This document shows, piece after piece, positions 1 to 13,127 of a stretch of 64,000 nt of DNA (position 1 is the stretch's first letter; each line of letters begins with the position of its first letter). The stretch is from the NCBI GenBank assembly GCA_964023275.1, contig OZ029914.1, positions 46,950,530 through 47,014,529 of the forward strand. Direction: 5' to 3'. Below the pieces are notes generated by a model. It did no database searches. It worked only from the letters and a program-made list of their open reading frames with translations, and was not told the DNA's origin. Source of the stretch: Norana najaformis (taxonomy: Eukaryota > Annelida > Clitellata > Crassiclitellata > Hormogastridae). The position numbers and the translations under genes are program-made.

Positions 1-582
1 GGTATGCTTTCTCAATAATGCAAGAATTACGTTCACACCTGCATGCATACGTGCAAATATCTATAATAGTCTTTGCAGGTATTCTCATAAGTAAAATGAG
101 AAAATCGACAGCTAGGAGAAAGGTTTTACATTTAGAACCTACTTATTACAAGTAAGCAGCAGAATAAAACTGCATCTAAAACATGGTGGCCGAGGCCAAC
201 GGAAAAATCAAGATGTCAAGGTCAGAAGCCACGAGGCAAGGACGTATACCAGACATTACGAATCCAGCGTCGATGCGAGACGGGTAAACTTGGCTTCGAG
301 GCCAGAGCCAAGCCTTGAGGCTTAACATCCTTGGTCGTCATTATGATTATATTTCCACCATAATACTCTTAATCAACTTCAGCGTAGCCTTTATTATCAC
401 CTTTATCATAATCTTTATAATCATCTTTATGATAATTTTTATAATCATCAGCGTTAACAACAACATCACTTTTATCATCGTCACAATCATTTGCTCGAAA
501 ATGCCACACGTATCGAAACAATATTTTTAAGCGGATCACGATGTCGACGATGTTGATGACGACGATGGTGCTAATTCTGTAG

Positions 583-3500
583 ATTCAGCATCGCAATGCA
601 ACTGCTATGCTGTTGAAGATACGCAATCCATGGGGTGAGACGAGCAAAGTGAAGCCAATCAATGAAAATGGCGAATGGAAGGGTCGTTGGTCTTACGAAT
701 CTTCGGAGTGGAAAGAAGTGAGCGAAGCTTTACGCAAACAGCACAACGTTCACTTCGAAGATGGAGGAGAGTTCTGGGTCTGCATTGAAGACTTCTATAA
801 GATCTTTGAAGACATCTTTATCGCAGACACAATTCCGAATTTCGACGAAGACGGATTCAGAAAAGCCGATCAACTGAGTACGTATAGAAGCTGATATATA
901 ATACAAAACTCTCCAACGGTATATGATTTTTGACTGCGATTCTGACTTGAAGCGATCATGGATTGAACTAGTCGACGTGTAAATGGTAGACTGATATATG
1001 TTGTGTGGGACTTGAAAATCTCTGATTTCGTGATAGATCGGCGAGGCAGAGTATTTTGAGTGGCTTCGAGCGTCAGTAACGGTAAAATTCTACTACCAAT
1101 CCACCGGATGAATACCTATCTTGTACAAACCTGGTAGCCTTAGAGATATCCGGATGCTGCGCCTTCTACCGTCTGCGAAGGAGTGCCGGTCAGTGAGCGT
1201 GGCCAAGTGCTGTAGACTTAATTCTTTTGTCGTCGTTCCTTCTTCTCCGTTAAGCGCGGCCAGGAACTCTGATCACGTTGTGTACTGTCAGCTCTGTATG
1301 GGGCTCCGCTGTTTGAGTTCTATGTGTCTGCAGGGTCCAGTCAGTGGTGACTTTTGCAGTTATTTGAGCATGATGTGCTTACAATGAACTCGTTATTCCT
1401 AATTAACATGACATCATTTAGACTAGCATAGACATCGCTTTTGAGAGGCACTTATAAGGCGCTATATTAAAAGTATAGATGTATGTATATATGTACGTAC
1501 GTATGTATGTATGTATGTTGTTACGTGCTGGCGTTCGAGCTTGTTGGCCTTCGGGGTATGGACCAGCAAACAACGTAACACTGTTAAAATTCTCTTTTTC
1601 TCCGACGACATCAGACCATTTGCATTCAAGACATCAACGTTTCAACACCAGTTCGTCAAGAAGAAAGAAGAACGAAGAAAGAAGAACTAAGAACCCTCCT
1701 ACTGTTTAAGCTCTCTCTTTTATACTATTTTTCACGCTTAGTGAGGCACCAATCCTTCAGACACTCCCAAATATCCAAACATCTATTATCTCACAGATGT
1801 TACAAGGACACTTGTCTCCACCAAAACACCTACTCCCTCAGATCACACGCGAACTTGTAACAATGTATGTATGTATGCATTTACGAACGTGTGTAAGCCA
1901 GCCAACTTCATAACAAAATTCCAACAAGTTCCAACACAAAGGTGCTGTATTTTTGTAAGTATACTACTTGATTAAATTTAGTATTTCAGCCAATCGCTGT
2001 TCTAGTTTCCAGTTATGTCCTACATTTGCAGATAAAGTCATTAACATACTTGGAGAATGGCATGGCAAAACAGCTGCAGGCGACGATATGAAAAATATAT
2101 TTCAAAATCCACGTTTTCTGTTAAACATACCAAACAAAGGTACGCATTGGTTGATTAGGCTATTAATATTATGCTATTTCTATTATTATTGTTATTATTA
2201 GTTATATTTCTTGTATTGTTATTGTTTTTTATTTTTTGTTTTCTTTATTTAAATATTTTTTCTCGAGGTATATATGATCTCTTAGGATTTAAAAAAAATT
2301 CAGGAAAATGGCGTTACTGCTGTTATTAATTAATTAATATTAGTATAAATATTATTATTATTATTATTAGTAGTAGTATTATTATTGTTGTTGTTGCTGT
2401 TTGTGTTGTTGTTGTTGTTAGACCTATTGTCATTTGTTAGTGTTAGTAGCGTTTTTTTATAAAATGTGATGGCTCCTTGTGAAGACATAACATTTCTTAA
2501 TCCTGTTCAGCATCTCAATTCTCAAGCTACTTGAATAAAAAAACATTAGTTGTCGAACTTTAAAAAAAATTCTGCAATTACTTTAATTTTCAGCATTCAT
2601 ATTAAGCTCCAAGTTGCTGTCCTCGTCTAGGTTTTTGATGTGGTTACATACCACATCAACTAGCTTACCCAGCGTAGACTTGCTACAAGTTTCCCTGAAC
2701 TATCGGAATTCGACCAGGCTTGTCCAATGGATTATAATTTTCATTACTATTTCACTTGAGGCGACCATCGATTGTTGCCTTGGATATTACGTTAACGGCG
2801 TTATAGAAGGCATTATATTAGATTAGACCTAAATCACATTTGTGCTTGATGTCATATTCAGGTCTGAAGCGTGACAAGAAATTGCCGCTTGTCTTGCAAA
2901 TGATTCAACAGTATAACCATCCAGTCACAGATCTGGAAAATAACACGAACCAGCTTTACTGTCATATTAGCGTGTTTCGGGTAAAATATGACTTAGGGCT
3001 GTTCAATAATAATTGAAGCCTCCTATATTCTTTCTTAGGCCCTATGCTGGCAATGAAAGAACCCAAAAATTTTGCATTCTTGTTCATGTGTGATGAACAG
3101 TACATCACACATGACTTACCATTTATTTCCGATGTTACGAATAATCTTCGATGACAGAACCGTCTTTGTGTACATTGTAAATGTCACAGTGTTTTAAAGC
3201 TGACGCTGACTGTCAGAAATTCTCACGAGCAGAAAGCCGTGGAAAGGCTCTCGATTTTTTATGCAACTCGATTATTTACACATCTTAAGCAACGCTGACT
3301 ATTAAACTACGCTTAGGTTACTTTCGTCTCATTATTAACTAAAACTTAAACAAATTTTATCTAGCAACACTTTTTATCATTATATGCTAGTTTCGTTAAA
3401 TTTTTTTACAAAAGGCCAAACGATGAAACCCACAAAGGGCAAACTGTCCTGCTAATATTAGGGCGCCAAATTACCAAGATAAAATATTTTCTGAGTTACA

Positions 3501-6500
3501 AGAATTTTATTAAGATACAATATGAGGGAGCACCCAGCTGAGTTATGGTACCTTAAAATATCTTATTGGTGTGCTTATAGTTTTGGGTTATTGATTTAAT
3601 GTGGGTCTTGAAATTCTATTGACAGGTCAAGACAGGATTAGATTTCCGTGTTGACCGATTTTTCAAGAATTAATTGATTTTCGTTAACAGATAGAGAACG
3701 AGGAAATTCGCGACAATCGGCTTCACATGTGCCACACTGATATTTCAAGTACGAATGTGTATATGGCAAGCCGTGAAAACATCTATCGGTATAAATTAAC
3801 TCCAGGAAAGTACCTGTTAGTTCCAAACTACCGTGAGAAAAACGCAAAACCGCCAGTCAGCCGGTCCTTCTGTGTACGAATATTTACAGCTATAGACGTT
3901 GAGTGCAGGTATTAATGTATGTCATGTCTGCCTTCTAATTCATAAGCCATTCATTCTGGAACTACTGCACGATCTCACAACTCATCGGTTTTTGAGATGT
4001 TCTAAACGTGAACTTTAAAGCGTGCATATATTTGTGAATGTGTTAATAATTGTTAATTGTTTCCAAAAAGCCTTCAAATACTGTATTAACTTTTTACTGT
4101 CTTGAAAAATACACACTGTTATTTCAAAGCCCTGAATTTATTCCAGATCAAAACTTTACATTAAAAGATATGACCAGATCAAACTCTCCAAACACTAAGG
4201 GCAAAAGCCATAAGCCCAACCAGACAATAACATGAACTCCCTCTCATTAGTAATCATCGCTTTCGCTCACTTCATTAGTTCTATTCCGTACTTGATAGGC
4301 GTGATAATAAAATCCACGGAGAACACAATTTACACGACTTGAACTCTCAAAGCCTACCATCTATGACAAGCCACGCTTTGAACTTTAGTTTAGCGTCCCC
4401 GGATGAGGCAGTGGGGCGGTCTTATTATCCAATTTGAAATATTAAAGAAGTATAGAACTGTGTTTTCACAATTTCAGCCAGTTACTGGAAGATCCGGTGG
4501 CAATGATTGGAAAACCATGCGAGACGTTTGAAAACATTGATAGCCCTCCAGAGAACCAAGGTACTTTAATACTGACGGGATATCTGACATTAAACAAAAT
4601 TTATTGCAAAATGAGCGGGTTTGAGGCCATACGGCCGCTATATAAAGCCTATACATTTACATTTAAACACTAGCAGAACAACCTCTGTATTCCACTGTCC
4701 GTATAAATATGCCCCACTTGTAGTAAAAATTAGGTTTCACTTTGTGCTATTTTTATTAAATTGAAGATGCCACTATCGAGGTTTCTGTGACCCCGGGACA
4801 AATATAGAATGTACCAACCTATGATGTTCGTTTACGAAATTTGAAACACTGCAATTGCTCGTGATGATCAAATGAAATTGGTCAGTGTTGAAGATGCCAG
4901 AATGGGCCATTTTTTCGCTCTGTCCCGGCATTTCCCTTGTCGAGATCTTCCATGCCTAAGGTGTTGACCGGTCTTACTGGTTAATACCTTGTACAGTGGA
5001 AAATGCTGACATAAATTTATAGGATTTGGTCATCAGAATAGGTTGCTAGGTATAAAGAGAAATTTACATTTAAAGTAAAACGTTGCAACTGCTCATCAAA
5101 ACCTGCCAATCATTATGCTGACATTGCGTTGTAGCTGAACGATACCTTAGTTAGCATCAATAGATGAAATTCGAAATTAGACCCCAATCCACAATGTTTA
5201 TCCGTTGGAGAAGCCTATTGAAACCCAATTGGTCAGCAAGAAATGAAAATAGATTACGGTGTAAAAGACGAATTCCAGCTAAACTTTATATAATTAATTG
5301 GTATCCAGGTTAAAATTATTACTATAAAAGTTTAGCCACTGACATATTCACAAATTCAAAATACTTTGAGTTCCTCCGAATTGCTTGTTCGCATAGTTTA
5401 TGCTACAAACATTTTTGGAGAGTGGACAGGAGAAACTGCCGCAGGTTCTGATCCAGGCAATCGCATGAAGAACCCCAGGTTCATTCTGACCATTCCAGGT
5501 TTGGTCAAATCTATGTCAAGTTTATACAGATAAGTACATATTTATTTGATAAATACCGACATGCAGGCCCTTAGAATATTCTGGCCACATTATAGCTGTT
5601 GCTAATAGCAGATATTGCATTAAGTATGAGTAGTGACCGATATTATGACTGATTAATTTATTTTTGTGTGCTCTGACACGACAAAAGTTCCTCATTTATT
5701 TAAATAAACGGAAGAGTCTTGACATTTTATGAGGTTCTTAAAATCTGAATTATTGCTAATATTTCTTAATTGACTTTGATGCCATTTATTTAAAGCTCTT
5801 TAGAAGAAGTTTCGAAGCTCTGAAAATTTATAAAGTACTGTTATTGGAAAATTCATGCACAGATTAGTCAGATATTAAGCCTTTGGCATAATTACCTTGC
5901 TATTGGTTTCTAAAGATATGTAAATAGGCCAACATTTAAACTATTGTTGAAACGTTACAACTGTTACTGCGTTGAAATTAAAGGCATGCTATTAAACATG
6001 GCATTCTTGCCTCTGCAGAAAATCGTAAAGCCAGAATCGGTTTCCAGTTGAGAACAAGACGAGACATAAATAGAACTCTTCATTGTCGTCTGGATGTCTT
6101 CAAGGTAATAAGCATGTAGGCCTATAGGCTGATTCAATCCCATACATCCATCCAACCATCGGTTCATCCATTAGTAGTTTGGCTCACTTTTAAAAGGCGC
6201 CACAAAACGTATGTAATACATCACTGTATTTTAATAGATTGATGCGGAGGCTACGCGGAACAACCGTCGCTGGATGTTGTTGAACCAAATAACTAACATG
6301 GAAACATTCATGGGTGGAGGGGAGGTTTCGTATCAGTATGAACTGGCATCTGGAAAATTCCTTCTGCTGCCAAATTATATGGAAAAAGATCGTATTACCT
6401 GCGCCTTCTGCATACGCCTTCTGGCTTTTGTCGAAATACAGTGCAGGTAGAGAAGTTCATTTAAGTATTTGAAAGCCGTTGCAACACTCCAATGTGACGA

Positions 6501-9500
6501 ATTTCAATAAAAGTCAGTGCTAAGCGTTTTTGCGCTATTTTGCGGTAAATTGGTAGCCACTGTTCCGATAAGAAATTTGGCCGCGATATTTTAAACCAAC
6601 TGGGGTTGTTAAGTTATGTTATCTGACACCAGAAACATCAGTGTTTTGATGTCGAATGTGAATCAGTTTTAACAGCAAACATTAAAGATAGATGCAGCAT
6701 AACCGGTAAACATGCAGAGAAAAACGCGAAATCGAGAATTTGCAATTAAAGTCTACGTTTAACTAGCAGAATTAGTTACATTTAACAATCATAAATGGTT
6801 AAGATAATTTAACACTCATCCACATTGGTCGTGAAAGCCACGTTATTGCATACCTGGGGTCCGTCTGGACGCCAACGGTTAAAATGCATGCTTCGAGTGA
6901 TATTTGCATTCCGACATAGAAACAGCCTAAGTTCTTCTTTAAACATATTAACACATAATAGTTTTCATTAAGTAGGTCCTAACTTGTCATGGAAATAATA
7001 TTTTTATTACACAAATCAGATACCCGGCAAATGTTAGGTAATGAATGTAACAGGTCGCTCATCAAAGCAAACTGTTCAATTTAAGCTTAGTTTAATTCAA
7101 GAATTTCAATTGAATGAAGAAAGTTATTAAGTTAAGCACAAATCTTGGTTTAATCTTCAGTTGATATGTTTAGGGGTCGTCTGTTACATACACTTGGCCC
7201 ACATAGCGCAAGGTGTCGAGTGATCCATGCAGACATTCCTGCGGCAGAGCAGTGCACTCTCGTTTCACCTTTCTGTCAGCACTGCGTGCAAAGATGTGGC
7301 AACGATGCTTTCTGGAAGGTTCTTTGCTGTCAAGGTTGCCTTCCACTTCAATCAATACACCCTGTATGTTGGTACGCTTGATAGCATTTCTCATTTCACC
7401 TTGCACAGCTCTGGGATTTGCAGCACTTACAGCAATTTGTTCGTGAACCAGCTCACGGCCCAACTGTAAAATGAATAGTCGACGACGGCAGCTCCCACAT
7501 CGAGATTCCCACTCTGGACAGTTGCATAGCCAGATAACAAAGGCTGCAATGCAAGCGACATCGACGATATTGAAGAACAATGATAATGGCCATCGTTTGC
7601 ATTTTCGTTCGCAGCAGTATGTTGCAGCAAGTTTGTCCATGTTGTCTACTCCCCCCTTCTTGGTATTGTAGTGAAGTATGATAAAAGGCTTGTGATCGTC
7701 ACCTGCTGTTGCACTGTCGTGATGTATAGAGGGCAGCAAGATGACAGCCTTTGTCTTCTTTGGGACATAAGTGTAATTCACAAAGTGTAATTTCTACAGA
7801 AGCCAAAAATTGTTGATTTTTCTTCCCTGATTTTTCTTGCATTTCATTTGGGATACCCGCCTTGTTTTTGCGAAATGTTCCCACATACGTAGTATGCTGT
7901 TCAAACAGCGTCTTTACAAGAGGCAGGCTGGTTAAAAAGATTCTCATCAATGATATTACAACTCGTTTTCATCCATGGCTTGGCGCCCACTCAGGCCACG
8001 TGCTGTACCACGAGTTGCAGCAAGTTTGTCCATGTTGTCTACTCCGCCCTTCTGCCACGAACTTGTGCTGCAGGGAGTGCAGGTTCTTCAGCAGGCTCAA
8101 AGTCATCACTGTCAGCTTTTCTTCGTCAGAAACATAATCAATTTCATCTTCTTCATCAGCCATCTCATTGCTGCTTTCTTTGTTGCTCTGAACGTCATCT
8201 TCTTCTTCATGGATTGGTATCTTCAGCGCTTCAGCAACAGTGTAACTAGCACGTCTTTGAGCCATTTTATATTGAAATGCCTAGCAACAGTTGCCAAACA
8301 TTTAAGTGCTCCATCATTTTCTTAAAATGGGCGCCTAAGAAATTTTATTTACATTTTTTCAATATATTTTCATTTGTGGGGTCAAACTGGACCCCAGGAG
8401 TCTCTACGGACCCCAAATGAAATTTAAATTTTTTTCCTTTGTGAAATAATTTGCTGACCTATAAATTCATGCAGCTGTTGATCGATGAAGGGCTGACAAT
8501 TACATAAAATAATAGTGTCATGCCATCAAGGGAACAAAAGTTACACATATTCTAAAATGCCTGGGGTCCGCTTGGACCCCAGGTATGTGGATGAGGGTTA
8601 AAAGAGGTCACATAGAATGGTTGTTTAAAAATCTGAGCTTTATAGAAACGCCCTTAAACTTTAAGATCCTTCTAAGCGTCGCAGCGTATATATTTCTATA
8701 GCTGATCGATGAAGATGAAGCTGATGATAAACTGCAAACCACTCCTGAATTGTTTGTGGCGGAAAAGTTTGGGTTATCAGTAGAAGACTGTTTTACTGCG
8801 GAAACGCCGAGTTATTGTATACAATAGATGCACAAGCTTTTTTGAACCGTTTATTGAACACACAAAAGAGAAACAATTGATATTGCAGTCACTCAAAGAG
8901 AGAGAAAAATCATTAATAGGCATCCAAAGGTGAGACCAAACGGACAATAAGTCCCGCTAACAGGATCACCTAATTTCTTAGACAAATTTCAAGACAGTAC
9001 CTTTAACATGTTACACGTTATATCAGTTTTTTGCCACGTAAGTGCAGTGTTACATGAAAAAGAATTTTTTTTTACAATGAAACACCCAATAAAAACAACC
9101 AAAATGGTGAACAATTAACACTAGACTCAATTATATTGTACGACAAATCGTTTTTAGTGCACAAACTAAGAAACAGAAAGAGATGTATCAAGATCTAGGC
9201 GTATCACAGCTTATTGTGTTTTTGTTTTTTCGTTATAGGCCCCAAACAGAAAATCCAGTTGTATTCATACGAAAAGCTGAAAACGTTTTGGCATATGGAA
9301 ACCAGAGCTTCAAATTAGGTGAGTTCATCATAGATATAACGCCAAATAAGTGTTCAGCATGACCTTAGAAAGGCCTGCACTTTTGCTGAAAAGCCCCCGT
9401 TGCTTATATCTCACATTAAGGATGGTTTAATAGTTATATCAGTTGCATGTAATTAACCGGTGTAATTTACCATATTAAATCATACCTGCTTTAACACTGA

Positions 9501-11804
9501 AGCATTCTAAACTCACCTTAATAGCACTTCTTTTCATTTGTTAGAAATCTGTAGTGCAGTGCCTATGAGAAGCGCTATATAAATATCACCATACAACTAT
9601 GCGTATATAAGAGATGAAGCCCAGTTACTACTGTCACTATATGACCTTATAACTCCGTCCAAGATCAGATCCCTTGCCATGCGTAGCACGAACTGCCTTT
9701 GAAAACCCTGACTGCGGCTCCCATCTTTGAATTTTTTGGATTTTGAAACTTAACGCTTGTGTTGGCAATGCAGGAAAGATAGATTTTGTGTTTGGCGAAT
9801 GGGTGAAGAATCTAACAGCTGGAGGTCAGATTAGTCACAATTCGTTCACCAACAATCCACAATATGGACTATCCGTTGCAGGTGAGTTTCTTTGGCACGG
9901 TGGCAACTGCATGATGCGAACCGCTTGTAGTTTATGCTAAGTAGCGTATGGACGTTCGAGAACTTATGGAACGATAACTGTAATTGCAAATGTAAATTTG
10001 TATAGCGCTTCTACAAGAGAAATCTAATTACAGGCTTTCTCTATGCTAGCCTAAATATTGTAGAAGTTCATTAAGAAGCAAATGGTCATCAGTAAGCAAT
10101 CAGGGCTCATGAAGCTAGGAAAGTCACAACTGTTAGGCTCTAGCACACAAGGATTGCTAACAAGAGTTTACAGATCCACGATATCGTGGTCACTACAATG
10201 TAATGCGATTGATGACTTGCCTTTAGATAATCGTACCCAATTCGTGAAAGAAAATAAATTTGAATCTGCTCTTTCTTGTCAAGCAATAAAAAGCACACAC
10301 AAAGTGTATGGTTAAGCAGTAGGCCTTTGATAGAGAGATTACAAGTTTTGTACTAGTGCATGCGCAGTCTATATTGTTTCATAAAATATTGGCGTAGAGT
10401 ATGTTTAGTCTACACATAATGTGTTAGCTTTAACTATTAGACCTATGAATTATATTTACATTTTCAAACTATTTTTCTGAAAAACGGGCAACATCCTAGC
10501 TTTGATTATCGAAGAGCGTTGATTTTAGCGACATTTTGTGTTAGGATAACCAAGAAATTTTCACGACTTTGCCATTGGATATAAAGAATGAATTTGACAT
10601 TAACCTTATACTTCTGTACATTTACAACAGGAAATGCCCCTCAACCCGTGTTAATTGATTTATTGCAAGAGACAGTAGAACCAATCCATGCAATTGGATG
10701 CCACATAATTCAAGTAAGTCGAAAAAACGTCGATATTTGAATTGTGCTGTAGACAATAGCCAATTAAGTCATTAATATTGTTATTATTAATAAAATAATT
10801 AATGACTTTGAGCGTCCCGATGTCTAATGCACAAGGCAAACAAAGCTCCACTTAGGTCAATATCCACTAAGACAAAGAGGCAGCCTATGGTGGATAAGCA
10901 ATCTGAAAAAGGTAAGTCAGAAGTTGAGAACAAATGACACAGGCATCCGAGCAGAATAAATAGATTTAGGGAGTTCAGAAAACTTGGTCCAGCAACCGTT
11001 CACCTATGGATTAATGATCCCGGTATAAAGGATTTTCCATCTGGATTTCAATTCAAAAGAACATCTGAATAGTTTTCTTGAAAAGCACCACCTAAATGTG
11101 CAATTACGATTACGATTTGCTACTCCACCACACAAGTTAATACTCTACTGTTGCCCAACCTATGCCATGACTAGCTGTGGTACTGTATAAAATGATGTTC
11201 ATGAATTCCTCAATTATGACTACACGTTTCTGGCCAAACATACTGTATTACACCTCTTAGGCATTGGGCCTCCTATAACTGTTAATGGCTTCAAGTTGAG
11301 GAGTGCAATTTGTATATAATGACGAAATATTCTTCTTCTACTGGTTCATACTATTTTCCATTAAATCTATACCTTCCTATACGTTTTTCTTTCACTGATA
11401 GTTAGTTCTTTGCTAATTCCAACCATTCAGTCAAAGTGCATCGATGAAATTTTGCAATAATAGGCGTATATGGAGATTAAATTTCGTTTGTAATGCATTG
11501 TAAGTAGTAGTGTACACTCTTTGTACTGTACACTCTTATGTGTACATGTTTTTGTGTACAGGTTGAAGATGGTCAGATGTTTCCTGTGGATCGCGATGTG
11601 CTTCGTCGCAATGCACAGATTAAAACTGTGGAGGGGAAAACACATCCTTTTGTGTACTCTGGTGAAGCTAGCGGTTACTACACGTTGCCTCCAGGTCGAT
11701 ATGTAATTCTTGTCTACGCCAATAATCCAACGGATGAAAAGAAATTCGCTCTTGTGATAGCCGCCCAAGCTCAGTCGAAAATAAGCCTCACTGAACCAAA
11801 GTGA
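583..11804 (+). CDS. Calpain-like cysteine protease, gene 1 (3' part; 5' exons outside window)
   Basis: Exons by splice sites and alignment with genes 2 and 3: 583-877, 2032-2139, 2862-2980, 3691-3908, 4478-4560, 5397-5498, 6019-6104, 6238-6446, 9239-9318, 9774-9881 (acceptor uncertain), 10631-10713, 11562-11804 (TGA stop). Exon 583-877 encodes the end of the papain-like CysPc domain, with the calpain catalytic Asn in KIRNPWGE. The rest encodes three consecutive C2L (calpain domain III-type) modules, each opening with a GEW...TAGG or TAAG plus NNP-like motif. Exons for the catalytic Cys and His are not in bases 1-582, so they lie to the left or are lost. Exon lengths and phases match gene 2 exon for exon from the Asn exon onward, apart from the acceptor problem near 9746. 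Calpains cleave proteins in the cytosol, usually under calcium control. The protein is clearly diverged from genes 2 and 3, so this is an older paralogue. The longest intron holds a piggyBac relic. Confidence 0.85.
1285..1405 (+). repeat. Dispersed repeat shared with calpain introns 2
   Basis: This stretch of a gene 1 intron resembles 19240-19350 in gene 2 and 51460-51570 in gene 3: a tgtctacagg-like core followed by agtgatgacttttccagtta-like sequence and gagcat. In genes 2 and 3 it sits just upstream of a GATTAC-tailed LINE end, so it is probably an internal piece of the same retrotransposon family. Confidence 0.5.
1519..1862 (+). mobile_element. Candidate solo LTR inside an ATGT microsatellite
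   Basis: A 344-bp segment begins TGTTACG and ends TTGTAACA, the TG...CA ends of an LTR with short inverted termini. It is flanked on both sides by ATGT repeats, so ATGT could be a 4-bp target duplication. An internal TTTTATACTATT near 1718 could be its TATA box. No retroviral or Ty3/BEL coding sequence is nearby, as expected of a solo LTR. Insertion into an ATGT array makes the duplication ambiguous. Confidence 0.45.
2160..2425. repeat. ATT/GTT-rich simple repeat
   Basis: Intron sequence of gene 1 made largely of imperfect TTA/ATT and TTG runs. No coding content was seen. Confidence 0.7.
6809..8601 (-). mobile_element. piggyBac-family DNA transposon relic
   Basis: TTAA is present at both ends (6809-6812 and 8598-8601), the target duplication expected for piggyBac. 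Inside each, the inverted termini read ACTCATCCACAT on the left and, on the reverse strand, CCCTCATCCACAT on the right, followed by a CCTGGGGTCC motif. The right end also carries a small palindrome of GGGGTCC and GGACCCC. Minus-strand fragments of a piggyBac transposase lie between the ends. The element sits in the intron between gene 1 exons 6238-6446 and 9239-9318. Confidence 0.88.
7170..8265 (-). pseudogene. piggyBac transposase, internally deleted
   Basis: Reading on the minus strand, 8265-7969 gives an acidic N-terminus starting MAQRRASYTVAEAL. Next, 7950-7699 gives a middle piece (LPLVKTLFEQHTTYVGT). Then 7781-7170 gives the C-terminal catalytic part with the family motif YNTKKGGVDNMDKL, then RKCKRWPLSLFFNIVD. 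The middle of the protein is missing between the first two pieces, frames shift between fragments, and the terminal cysteine-rich zinc-binding module is damaged. This copy cannot encode an active transposase. A 38-bp stretch coding for the GGVDNMDKL region (7621-7658) recurs at the deletion junction (8014-8051). Confidence 0.85.
9990..10035 (-). repeat. LINE/SINE 3' tail remnant (ATTACA type)
   Basis: Contains the tgtaattgcaaatg...tttgtatagcgct motif also seen near 24000, 35675, 39050 and 58850. Read on the minus strand this is a ...gcgctata-taaatt tail ending in ATTACA-like units, typical of non-LTR retrotransposon 3' ends. Confidence 0.45.
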
Positions 11805-12137
11805 ATGTTGCACGAAGCATATGTTTTCAGTTGAACGTTTTGCTGGCTGTGTAAACCAAGACAATTATTCTTGGTTTCATCTTCGCAATGAGGACCTTGA
11901 CACTATCAACTTATTTATACAATTCAAACTGAAAAAAATGAAAAAATTATAACAATGATGAGGATTGATGATTGACAATATATTATGACACACGATATTG
12001 GTGATGGTAGTAATGACTGATAATGATAACTGATGACGATGAGAACACCTATATTATTCACGGTTAATGATGAGATGGTAAATCCGCCGTGATAAATATA
12101 TTTGTCCTTATCATAAAATGCCCTAATATTAAAATTC

Positions 12138-12143
12138 AATAAA
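12138..12143 (+). promoter_or_regulatory. Candidate polyadenylation signal of calpain gene 1
   Basis: AATAAA lies about 330 bases after the stop codon of gene 1. It is the nearest canonical hexamer I noticed downstream. No transcript end is available to confirm it. Confidence 0.35.
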
Positions 12144-12522
12144 TCCAACTTGTCCTATGCTAAAGCAACGACTTATGTAAGCTATAAGCTTTCCAATAAT
12201 TTACATCTAAAATAATAATTGCATGAAATAAGTTAATAAAATAAAATGGTACAATGGTAAACGTCTCACTAAAATATGGCCTAAGCTTTGAGCATACAAT
12301 ATTTCCGCTAAATGCTAACACTTTAATTGATTTTCTGATTTAAAGTTCTCAAACGTCTCTCTTTAAAATAATACTCAGCGAACAAAACTTTGAAATAATA
12401 TACATGAATTAAAGCACTCATATCTAGAATGTTGTGAGTAAAAAGCAAAGCATTAAACAACAGTAAATGTTCTAAATGAAACACTATTAAAAACTGCTAA
12501 ATACTAGTCTTCACATACGATC

Positions 12523-12700
12523 GTAATCGTAATCTCTAGATTTCTACAGAGCCCAACGAAAGCTAAGTTGCGGGAACCAGCTTATTTACAGGCGCTCAGT
12601 CAAAACAAAATCGGTAGGCGAAAGGGTTCGGTTCCAGGTCAAGATCCAGGAGACAAGCAGTCAGACAGTCGACGGCTACTTTGGACGTTACTATTTGCAT
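12523..12700 (-). repeat. LINE 3' end with GATTAC tail, copy A
   Basis: On the + strand it starts with repeated cgtaat units and continues agatttctacagagcccaac, caccagctta-like and ggttcggttcca-like blocks. These blocks recur at 14950, 42735, 36840 (opposite strand), 48470 (opposite strand) and elsewhere. Read on the minus strand this is a conserved 3' untranslated block ending in a GATTAC hexamer array. Confidence 0.65.
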
Positions 12701-13063
12701 GAAAATAGGATAAGCGCGGACAAAACTGTACAATAGTGTCCATAATTCAAATGACTAAAAGCACATGCTTATGACGATTCGCTGCGTTTTCCTATATCAC
12801 TGTGTTAGTTACTTTCTTTTCTATGCTTTAAAACTCTGTATTCCATTTCTCGTTACTATCATACATCAAACGCTCCATAAAAATGTGCAACGTCGAAATA
12901 AACTGTCTATAGCCTAGTGTTCTGAATAAACACGTTTTATTTTCAAAAAAGTCATATGAACTTCCCTCAGCTTAAAGATTAATAAAAACTAACACGGGTT
13001 CTACGAAGGTATAGAGAAACAGATGAGGTCTAGTTGTTAAATAAAAGAATGACATACAGTCCC

Positions 13064-13127
13064 AGCCAGCATACACAAGCGTTGGGCCAGTGATGAACAA
13101 CGTTGGCCCAAACTGGGTGTGCTGGCT
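13064..13127. mobile_element. 64-bp hairpin element (possible MITE)
   Basis: AGCCAGCATACACAAGCGTT at the left pairs, with a few mismatches, with the reverse complement of ...AACTGGGTGTGCTGGCT at the right. Central GTTGGGCC and GGCCCAAAC blocks extend the stem, leaving a loop of roughly 10-15 bases. No clean target duplication was found, and no second copy was noticed in the window. Confidence 0.5.

Noticed and set aside
1..582. Search for the catalytic His exon of gene 1
   Set aside because: Nothing resembling the NHCYSI exon was found, so it must lie to the left or be missing. No call was made.
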